Shown here: piece by piece, positions 5,257 to 10,163 of the stretch | Layout of the letters: every line of letters begins with the position of its first letter | Numbering within the stretch: the stretch's first letter is position 1 | Source: Synergistales bacterium Syner_01 | Lineage (GTDB): Bacteria; Synergistota; Synergistia; Synergistales; Aminobacteriaceae | Direction of reading: 5' to 3' | Assembly (NCBI GenBank): GCA_001604435.1 | Contig: LVBO01000372.1 | Span: 1 to 10,163, forward strand | DNA: 10,163 nt | Position numbers and translations under genes: made by a program | Notes under the pieces: generated by a model | Told to the model about the DNA's origin: nothing | Database searches by the model: none | The model's input: only the letters and a program-made list of their open reading frames with translations

Positions 5257-5817
5257 ATGAACGAGCTTATCGAGTTTGAAACGGAACGTCTTCGTTTGCG
5301 CCAGTGGAAGTCCGCCGACCGCGCCCCCTTCGCCGCCCTCAACGACGACAAGCGAGTGATGGAGTTCTTCCCGTCCCGCCTCTCCCGCGCCGAAAGCGAC
5401 GCCATGGCCGATCGCTGCGAATCGCTCATCCACCAGCGGGGGTGGGGCCTTTGGGCCGCCGAGCTGAAGGAGAGCGGCGAGTTTATCGGTTACGTCGGCC
5501 TGCACACGCCCGCGGCGCAGCTCCCCTTCTCGCCGTGTGTCGAAATCGGATGGCGCCTCGCCTTCGAACATTGGCGAAAAGGCTTGGCGACGGAAGCGGC
5601 GAAAGAGGCGCTCCGAATCGGATTTCAACGCTTGGGCTTCACGGAGATCGTATCATTCACCGCCGTGAACAACAGACGATCCCGCGCCGTCATGGGGCGC
5701 CTGGGAATGACCGAATCCGGCCTCTTCGAGCACCCGAGCGTTCCGGAGGAGAGCGAGCTGCGGCTGCATTGCTTGTATCGGGTTGGGAGAGAGTCTATGT
5801 TTGGCGAATCTGTGTAA
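5257..5817 (+). CDS. GNAT-family N-acetyltransferase (RimJ/RimL-like), copy 3
   Basis: This is a full-length 186-residue paralogue of the copy at 3627. By hand alignment about 22 residues differ (roughly 88 percent identity). The acetyl-CoA loop W-R-K-G-L-A-T and the V-N-N-R-R-S-R-A-V-M motif are unchanged. Differences cluster at 59-98 (for example V79Y, E86A/E87A and L98G) and in the last ten residues; in this fold the 59-98 part helps shape the acceptor site, so substrate preference may have shifted. That is inference. The ATG at 5257 is chosen by homology and leader position. The gene is intact and single, with its own promoter-like leader. Confidence 0.88.
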   Translation: MNELIEFETERLRLRQWKSADRAPFAALNDDKRVMEFFPSRLSRAESDAMADRCESLIHQRGWGLWAAELKESGEFIGYVGLHTPAAQLPFSPCVEIGWRLAFEHWRKGLATEAAKEALRIGFQRLGFTEIVSFTAVNNRRSRAVMGRLGMTESGLFEHPSVPEESELRLHCLYRVGRESMFGESV

Positions 5818-5880
5818 TGGATGAGGAGCAGAGAATATGGGGAGCGTATAAGGAAATCTTCCCCCCATTATCTTTATAGA

Positions 5881-5940
5881 GTGACAGATGGCATTTTTCC
5901 TGTCCCGTTAAAAGGATGACATTATCACAGTCTCGTCACA
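5881..5940. repeat. Imperfect hairpin, possible insertion-sequence end remnant
   Basis: The segment begins GTGACAGA and ends TCTCGTCACA, giving near-inverted outer arms. Inside, ATGGCAT...CCT faces AGGATGACAT. The GGCATTTTTCCTGTCC wording resembles terminal repeats of IS21-like elements, but no transposase gene of that family is present. It could equally be a small non-autonomous element or a chance fold. Confidence 0.28.
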
Positions 5941-6232
5941 TCAACGCAAAGGAATATTGTAAAAAAGAGTGAATTTGTTAAAGATATTGGCGGGAAGCGT
6001 TTGTTTTTGCGCAAGCATCGGCAGTGTTCTTAGAATATCGATGTTATTGACTGAGCATCAAGCAGAGTGGTTCCTCCTACGACGATGGAGGCAGTGTCGT
6101 TGGAAAACATGTATGATGTATTGATGACGCTTTTGTGGGAGATTGGGCTGGGCTTGCTCCCCGGAAAAGATTCTCCGAGGATGGGTGAACTATGGTATAA
6201 GATATATGGTGGTTAGTCTACTTTTCAGGAGC

Positions 6233-6240
6233 AAGGAGGT
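6233..6240 (+). promoter_or_regulatory. Perfect Shine-Dalgarno sequence of the small ORF at 6246
   Basis: AAGGAGGT is a full match to the anti-Shine-Dalgarno core and ends five bases before the ATG. It is the strongest ribosome binding site in the window and decides that the 56-codon frame is probably translated. Confidence 0.75.
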
Positions 6241-6245
6241 TTCAT

Positions 6246-6416
6246 ATGCGGCCCCGTATATCATGCTCTGATGAATGGAGTTCTCTTTGTAGAAATCTGT
6301 TAGGTAGCGTTTCTCTTTACATGGTTGTTGGTGCATTATTCGGACAAGAGCGCGGATTTCTGCAGTTTATGCAGGGACGTTGTTCCGTTGTTAAGCCTCG
6401 TACCCACACAAGATGA
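6246..6416 (+). CDS. Small ORF (56 aa), translationally coupled to the PLD-like gene
   Basis: I do not recognise the product. The frame runs from the ATG at 6246 to a TGA at 6414-6416. That stop overlaps the start of the next gene as ATGA. The protein is basic, with Cys at 7, 15 and 46. It has one moderately hydrophobic stretch (L-L-G-S-V-S-L-Y-M-V-V-G-A-L-F, residues 18-32) that could be a short membrane segment. The downstream gene lacks its own ribosome binding site, so this frame probably delivers ribosomes to it. The peptide might be only a leader, or a small partner (inhibitor or membrane anchor) of the PLD-like protein. It could also be the decayed C-terminus of a longer gene given a new start, though the perfect Shine-Dalgarno argues against that. 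Confidence 0.6.
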   Translation: MRPRISCSDEWSSLCRNLLGSVSLYMVVGALFGQERGFLQFMQGRCSVVKPRTHTR

Positions 6417-7099
6417 ATCCCGAACGCGAATTGTATGTTCGTTACTTGAGAGGGTTGCTTGAGTTGGTGGAGAGCGGAGAATCCGACCTTCCGCAAATTC
6501 GTGATTTGATTCGATATTGGTGCTGGAATCGTCCTAATGAGGATGAAATAGTTTCTCGCCTTAGTCGAATCGAGCACCACCTAGAGTCACTGGCGTCTCA
6601 ACGTTGTGTGTTTGCCGAAAACGACTGTACTGATCTTATGGTGCGCTTGGTTACAGGGTTGGAAGGTAGCGTTAAAGAGGGACGGAAGCACGTCACGAAG
6701 TGGTTGTCCGGTACCATCCAACTCACGGTGGTTGACCCGTACTTCTTTTCCTTTAGCGGGGCGAACAAGGTTTACAGAACCCCTATGGAGTATATCAAAG
6801 CCATTATCGAGCTTCTTCCGAAGACGCTTAAATCCATTGAGGTCTTTCATTTACCTGGACCAAACCGAAAGATTTTGTCAGGCTTTCAGAATCACTGTAA
6901 CAAGGAGGGGGTATCTCTCCACAAGTGGCAAACAACCGATGTGCATGACCGAGTCTTCATCAAGAGTGAAACGGAGGCGATAGTACTTGGCACATCGTTT
7001 GGTAGCCTCGGAAACAAAATTGCATTTACGCTCGACCTACCGTATGAAGATCTGGTTAAATTTCGCCATGAATTGCATCGCATTAAATCCAAGGCCTAA
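6413..7099 (+). CDS. Phospholipase-D-like fold protein of unknown role
   Basis: This 228-residue protein starts with a helical region of about 70 residues. A K-W-L-S-G-T-I-Q-L-T-V-V-D-P-Y-F-F block follows (D108-P109-Y110). The later part has I-E-V-F-H-L and then V-H-D-R-V-F-I at 177-183, followed by L-G-T-S-F-G-S-L-G-N-K-I-A-F. The pairing of D-P-Y-F with H-D-R and a G-x-S-x-G-x-L-G segment is the pattern of PLD-like domains such as the MIT-C type. Here the canonical H-x-K is replaced by H-D-R, so it may bind nucleic acid or lipid rather than cleave it. Such domains occur in bacterial defence and conflict proteins; a defence role here is inference. The gene has no own ribosome binding site and overlaps the upstream 56-codon frame. 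A signal peptide is absent. Confidence 0.62.
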   Translation: MNPERELYVRYLRGLLELVESGESDLPQIRDLIRYWCWNRPNEDEIVSRLSRIEHHLESLASQRCVFAENDCTDLMVRLVTGLEGSVKEGRKHVTKWLSGTIQLTVVDPYFFSFSGANKVYRTPMEYIKAIIELLPKTLKSIEVFHLPGPNRKILSGFQNHCNKEGVSLHKWQTTDVHDRVFIKSETEAIVLGTSFGSLGNKIAFTLDLPYEDLVKFRHELHRIKSKA

Positions 7100-7195
7100 C
7101 TTGTGGTGCAGGGAGGAAGTTTCACGAAAAGGTCGCGCAGAGCCCTCGATCTTGAACTTTTTGCTCAAAAATTCCTTCAGCGAGGAAGGTAAGCG

Positions 7196-7684
7196 ATGGA
7201 ACAATTAGAAAGAAAAGAACGATTCGACGTGCATGAATCTGAAATCGTCTTTGATCAGCTAGTCAAAAAAGCACCGGAAGAAACCTTAAGCACCATCCAT
7301 GGAAGGGCAGTGCTTATCCTTCCATCACATGGAACAAAAGACTCTTTTTATTCTGGTAGTTTGGATACGCTTGATTATCTAAATGAAAATGGAATTAAGG
7401 CGGATATATACTCTAATGATGATGATTATAAAGAGTTAGTGTTGCATGGGGAGGAGATCTGGCTAGGCGCTTTCTTTATCAGAAATTTTGCAATCTCTAT
7501 ATTTTGCAACGTAGTGGCAGCATATATATATGAGAGACTCAAAGCCAAAAAAGACGACATGATATCCGTTGAAACTATCGTTGAGAGAAAAGATGGTCAT
7601 ACTTCTACAGTCAGGTTTCATGGCAAAGTAGAAAGTTTAGAAAAAGTTTTCGATGCAGTTAGAAAATTTAATAATGAAATTTAA
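7196..7684 (+). CDS. Unrecognised single-TM protein, first gene of an overlapping pair
   Basis: I do not recognise this 162-residue protein with certainty. Residues 1-30 are charged and helical. Residues 36-90 look like a small alpha/beta domain (G-R-A-V-L-I-L-P-S-H-G, then Y-L-N-E-N-G-I-K-A-D-I-Y). A hydrophobic helix spans about 89-112 (W-L-G-A-F-F-I...V-V-A-A-Y-I-Y), followed by a positive E-R-L-K-A-K-K. The C-terminal 40 residues form a beta-beta-alpha-like unit ending in L-E-K-V-F-D-A-V-R-K. That TM-plus-small-domain order recalls effector-associated modules of bacterial conflict systems, but the resemblance is loose. A GGAAGG ribosome binding site precedes the ATG. The stop lies eleven bases inside the next gene, so the two are surely co-translated. 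Base composition is much more AT-rich than the GNAT region, suggesting recent transfer. Confidence 0.6.
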   Translation: MEQLERKERFDVHESEIVFDQLVKKAPEETLSTIHGRAVLILPSHGTKDSFYSGSLDTLDYLNENGIKADIYSNDDDYKELVLHGEEIWLGAFFIRNFAISIFCNVVAAYIYERLKAKKDDMISVETIVERKDGHTSTVRFHGKVESLEKVFDAVRKFNNEI

Positions 7685-8486
7685 GCTCACAACTGTAAAT
7701 GATGCTCATCAACCAGTCATAGCGAAAATATTAAAAGACCTTCAACAAAAAAAGGAAAAAGCTGTTGAAATAGGAAATGAGACCCTTGCGAACGATTGCT
7801 GGAGGGAAGCAGAAGCTCTCAAGTTGAATATACAATATATTAAGTTTTTTGAAAAAATTAAGGCGCGCAAATATCGAGATGCTTGGCAAATCTTAGAGCG
7901 CTGCGAAATTAAAGCAAGCTTTATAGAAAAAAACTCAAGTACGGAATTTTTCATAAAATCAAGGGGCGTTTTCATAAGGGAGAAAGTTTGCAAGTGGCAA
8001 TCTCTTTTCCCTTATTGTATGTTTTTTAGCCCGTGTTTTACCGTTGAATATTATACTTGCAGCATATGTGGCCATAAAATTAGGCCAAGGTCCAGGTGTT
8101 CCCATGTTAAAGGGAGAATATATAATGGCGATTTGTGTGTTCATATGGCACATGGAATGAGTATAAAAGAAGTGTCTCTGGTCTCAAAGCCTGTTCAGAA
8201 ATATTCGGTTATTCATAATGATGAAACCTTAGATTTTTCACTCGTTGATTATCTTGCAGATTTACTCGAGAATCCATTTGAAGACTGGGATATAGTTTGG
8301 ACACGAATGAGTTTCCCTATTGAAATGTTTTCGCAATTGAATCCTAGCGCAGAGTGCCCATGTAAAAGTGGGAAAAATTTCGAAGCATGCTGTATCAAGA
8401 AACAAGAAGTTTCGATACCTCATGTCGACTTTGTTTTGTCGAAAAAAATACCGGAAGGAAAAGCAGAAATCTACTTCCCGTACTAA
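7674..8486 (+). CDS. Zinc-cluster protein with C-terminal SEC-C motif
   Basis: This 270-residue protein begins with a basic helical region (1-75) and then carries a cysteine/histidine cluster. The cluster runs Y-T-C-S-I-C (C129, C132), C-S-H at 142-144 and G-R-I-Y-N-G-D-L-C (C155). It is followed by E-V-S-L-V-S-K-P, a sequence style seen in some phage-related proteins. Near the end is a clear SEC-C motif, C-P-C-K-S-G-K-N-F-E-A-C-C (228-240), which binds zinc and in SecA contacts ribosomes or SecB. A metal-dependent nucleic-acid or ribosome interaction is possible but unproven. The ATG at 7674 is preferred over the GTG/TTG-type start at 7653, because it follows the family-like charged N-terminus and gives an 11-base overlap. 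The overlap and shared AT-richness tie it to the TM protein upstream. Confidence 0.72.
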   Translation: MKFKLTTVNDAHQPVIAKILKDLQQKKEKAVEIGNETLANDCWREAEALKLNIQYIKFFEKIKARKYRDAWQILERCEIKASFIEKNSSTEFFIKSRGVFIREKVCKWQSLFPYCMFFSPCFTVEYYTCSICGHKIRPRSRCSHVKGRIYNGDLCVHMAHGMSIKEVSLVSKPVQKYSVIHNDETLDFSLVDYLADLLENPFEDWDIVWTRMSFPIEMFSQLNPSAECPCKSGKNFEACCIKKQEVSIPHVDFVLSKKIPEGKAEIYFPY

Positions 8487-8488
8487 TT

Positions 8489-8961
8489 AGGGCATCCTTA
8501 ACAACCAGTAAAGCCTTGTCAGAACTGGAAAAGAAGCGGTTTTCACGGTAAAATGGTGCATGAAAAAGGGGATATGAGCCCTCAAAACCTTGCGGAGAGC
8601 GTGGGATGGATGTGTACAAGTCGCCGGTCGGCCAGTCGAAATTAAAATTCAAGAATATTCCGTTTGAATTCACACCTGATCCTGCCAACAGATGGGTCCG
8701 CCTCGTCGACTTCGTCCCGTGGAAGGAGCCCCAACTCTTCTCCGGCTACCGGAATCACTTCGGCAGCACCGGCAACCTCGGGCTCCCCTTCCGCGTCGCC
8801 TTCGGGGCGCGCTTCTCGTGCAGGCCAGACTGTGTCTCACCGACGAAGAGACGGTCGAGCAAATCCGCGAGAATCCGTACATCCAGTACTTCCTCGGCTT
8901 CGAATGCTACCGCTCGGAAAAGAAGCCGTATTTGGATTCATACATCCGCTGTTTAGCATGA
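8489..8961 (+). mobile_element. Remnant of an IS1182-type insertion sequence, left end only
   Basis: Right after the SEC-C gene stop, the sequence changes to an element beginning about GGGCATCCTTAACAACC, a typical-looking IS end, about 115 bases before a transposase start. Only the N-terminal quarter of the transposase remains; the right end, its inverted repeat and any target duplication are missing. CTAATTAG at 8483-8490 may be the target site. The exact left boundary is uncertain by a few bases. Confidence 0.65.
8606..8961 (+). pseudogene. IS1182-type transposase, truncated and frameshifted
   Basis: The ATG at 8606 opens a frame with Y-K-S-P-V-G-Q-S-K-L-K-F-K-N, N-R-W-V-R-L-V-D-F and H-F-G-S-T-G-N-L-G-L-P-F-R-V-A-F-G-A, the N-terminal blocks of this transposase group. 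At about 8807-8812 the good sequence moves to another frame, which continues L-L-V-Q-A-R-L-C-L-T-D-E-E-T-V-E-Q-I-R-E-N-P-Y and Q-Y-F-L-G. A two-base gain in the GGGGCGCGC run explains this. After about residue 105 the sequence degrades and stops at 8959-8961. Full-length relatives are several hundred residues long and carry the catalytic DDE residues further on, all absent here, so no active enzyme can be made. The remnant's stop overlaps the start of the HEPN gene. Confidence 0.85.
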
Positions 8962-10163
8962 GGATTGATCTCAACCTCCCGCGTGGAGACCAACAAAGAA
9001 TTTTTCTTGATCAATTGAATTCTAAGCTTCGCTCTCTAACCTCTAACTATTCGGGAACAGCATCCTATCGAGAGGATGGCCTGTTCGAAAGTTCTGTTAT
9101 TATAGAACTTCCCGTGGAACAAAATGCTATTTTATTTACATTGCGTATTGTTAAATCGGTGGAGGGGAATCTGCTATTCGTTGAAGGCGAACCTATCAAT
9201 GCCTCGACCTGCCAAGTCAATTGGGAGCTTGCTGCGCACGACTTTATTTCTTCGGTTTTAATCGCCTCACTTGCCAAGCGTAGCCATAGATTCTTTCGTC
9301 GAGTTTTTTTCAACTATATTGGTGCTCAACTCGACGGAGAGTATTGGTTTCCGGGCATGAGGTTTGCACCAGTATGGCCTGAGGATGATCAGCCGTATCT
9401 AGCTAATACTGAACGAGTTGTATCGTTCGATATGGTTATTAACGCTGTCGATAAGATTGATGCTATCTTCATCGCCGAGGAAAAAGCAAGGAGGGAAGCC
9501 GCTCGTATCTCGTTGTTATTAAATGTAGGTCTATATAAAACCTCTCCTCATTTAAAATGGGTAATTCCAAGTTCTGGTGAGCAACTCACACGCAAATCGA
9601 TACGTCTTCAATTAGGCTTTATTGGCCACGGTCCGCTTTTAACTGAGATGCCTAAAAAGGGAAGAGTCTGTACTTTAGGAAAATACTCTGGTTCTCTATC
9701 GCCATGCTATAGAGCTCTTGGTGAATTTCTTAGTTTTCCACCACAAACAAGACGAATAATGCGCGTTATTAATGACGCCTCACCGGCGATCACGGATTCG
9801 TTTGATCGCGGCGCGAGATTATATCAAGTGGGCTCCGTTATCGAAAACCAATATCCATCTATTGGCCTTGCTTATCGTGTTGCAGCAGTTGAAGCAATTA
9901 GTAAGGCAGACTTCGATTGTAAAAGTTTTAGTGATTTTATGAAGAAATATGCAAGGTCAATTACCAATCCCGATTTGCTTAACTTCATGTACGGTACAGC
10001 CCGTTCCGCTCACTTTCACGCCGGTGAATTTCCGCTCGGCGAATTTGAGCATCAATGCTTCTTTAACCCGCTGATGGACAGTGATTACGTTGAACGCACG
10101 ATGTTTTTTGCAAGAGGGAAATCCCCAAAGTTGCAAAGATTTTTCCCCGGGGGGAGGGTGGGG
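8958..10163 (+). CDS. HEPN-domain protein (Apea-like), 3' end outside window
   Basis: An uninterrupted frame runs from the ATG at 8958 to the window end (402 codons, no stop). The N-terminal 300 or so residues are not recognised; they hold beta-rich segments, a F-F-R-R-V-F-F-N-Y-I-G helix and a charged helix A-E-E-K-A-R-R-E-A-A-R. Towards the end, A-Y-R-V-A-A-V-E-A-I-S is followed by F-M-Y-G-T-A-R-S-A-H-F-H-A-G-E-F. This is the Apea-like HEPN pattern with the R-x4-H ribonuclease motif (R349, H352/H354). HEPN proteins commonly cut RNA in toxin, Abi or other defence systems; a defence role is inference. The start overlaps the transposase remnant (ATGA) and lacks a ribosome binding site, so the true 5' end may have been altered by the IS. 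The last 15 residues, from a G-rich stretch, may reflect poor sequence at a contig end. Confidence 0.72.
   Translation, partial: MRIDLNLPRGDQQRIFLDQLNSKLRSLTSNYSGTASYREDGLFESSVIIELPVEQNAILFTLRIVKSVEGNLLFVEGEPINASTCQVNWELAAHDFISSVLIASLAKRSHRFFRRVFFNYIGAQLDGEYWFPGMRFAPVWPEDDQPYLANTERVVSFDMVINAVDKIDAIFIAEEKARREAARISLLLNVGLYKTSPHLKWVIPSSGEQLTRKSIRLQLGFIGHGPLLTEMPKKGRVCTLGKYSGSLSPCYRALGEFLSFPPQTRRIMRVINDASPAITDSFDRGARLYQVGSVIENQYPSIGLAYRVAAVEAISKADFDCKSFSDFMKKYARSITNPDLLNFMYGTARSAHFHAGEFPLGEFEHQCFFNPLMDSDYVERTMFFARGKSPKLQRFFPGGRVG

Larger units (their letters stand above)
5168..5855 (+). repeat. GNAT block copy 3 (promoter-leader plus gene), direct repeat of 3538-4222
   Basis: The block begins with the same segment as copy 2 at an offset of 1630 bases. 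Similarity continues about 35 bases past the stop codon and then fades. Together with the fragment at 2286-2376, three copies of the block lie within 3.6 kb, all in the same orientation. Confidence 0.9.
5818..6245. other. Spacer upstream of the small ORF/PLD-like operon
   Basis: About 430 bp; its first part is the fading tail of GNAT copy 3. It contains the imperfect hairpin at 5881-5940, listed separately. Two small frames exist: GTG at 5969 (51 codons, stop at 6122-6124) and ATG at 6085 (43 codons, stop at 6214-6216). Neither has a convincing ribosome binding site, so I do not call them genes. A TATAAG near 6194 may be a -10 element for the downstream operon, but no good -35 accompanies it. 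Confidence 0.45.

Noticed and set aside
5969..6216. Two small frames (GTG at 5969, 51 codons; ATG at 6085, 43 codons) upstream of the 56-codon gene.
   Set aside because: They overlap each other in different frames and neither has a convincing Shine-Dalgarno sequence.
7096..7195. A GCCTAAC motif at the end of the PLD-like gene, considered as a second attC half-site.
   Set aside because: No matching GTTAGGC partner follows within a plausible distance.
1..10163. CRISPR arrays, tRNA or rRNA genes.
   Set aside because: No regularly spaced short repeats, tRNA cloverleaf pattern or rRNA sequence was seen on either strand.

Overview
The window looks like a chromosomal accessory region from a bacterium of moderate GC content with strong AAGGAGG-type ribosome binding sites. 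I cannot name the organism from the sequence. It is a patchwork of toxin-antitoxin modules, repeated acetyltransferase genes, restriction-modification debris, an insertion-sequence remnant and an AT-richer block of poorly characterised genes.

Left part (1-2255). The 3' end of a 2-dehydropantoate 2-reductase (panE-like) gene is followed by a spacer with a weak attC-like inverted repeat. Next is a minus-strand relB/relE-type operon, a nearly 600 bp spacer, and a plus-strand two-gene module. That module holds a putative antitoxin and a TumE-family (DUF6516) toxin whose C-terminal part looks disturbed by compensating frameshifts.

Middle part (2286-5855). Three copies of one GNAT acetyltransferase block are present. 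Copy 1 is cut after 22 codons and joined in frame to the C-terminus of a type I restriction specificity subunit (HsdS). It is followed by an intact rhuM-type gene and the first 13 codons of the next gene, which is cut off at the start of GNAT copy 2. Copies 2 and 3 are full length and share an almost identical promoter-leader segment. Between them lies a VapB-like antitoxin with a good promoter and a perfect inverted repeat in its leader. Its PIN-domain toxin gene has lost the N-terminal catalytic aspartate region.

Right part (5856-10163). After a spacer with an imperfect hairpin, a small ORF with a perfect Shine-Dalgarno sequence (56 aa) overlaps a phospholipase-D-like protein gene. Then comes an AT-rich overlapping pair: a one-TM protein and a zinc-cluster/SEC-C protein. 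Next is a truncated, frameshifted IS1182-type (IS5/IS1182 group) transposase remnant. Last is a long HEPN (Apea-like) gene that runs off the end. This right part resembles a defence or stress island, but no complete known defence system is recognisable. The small ORF/PLD-like pair and the TM/SEC-C pair are the best candidates for undescribed systems.
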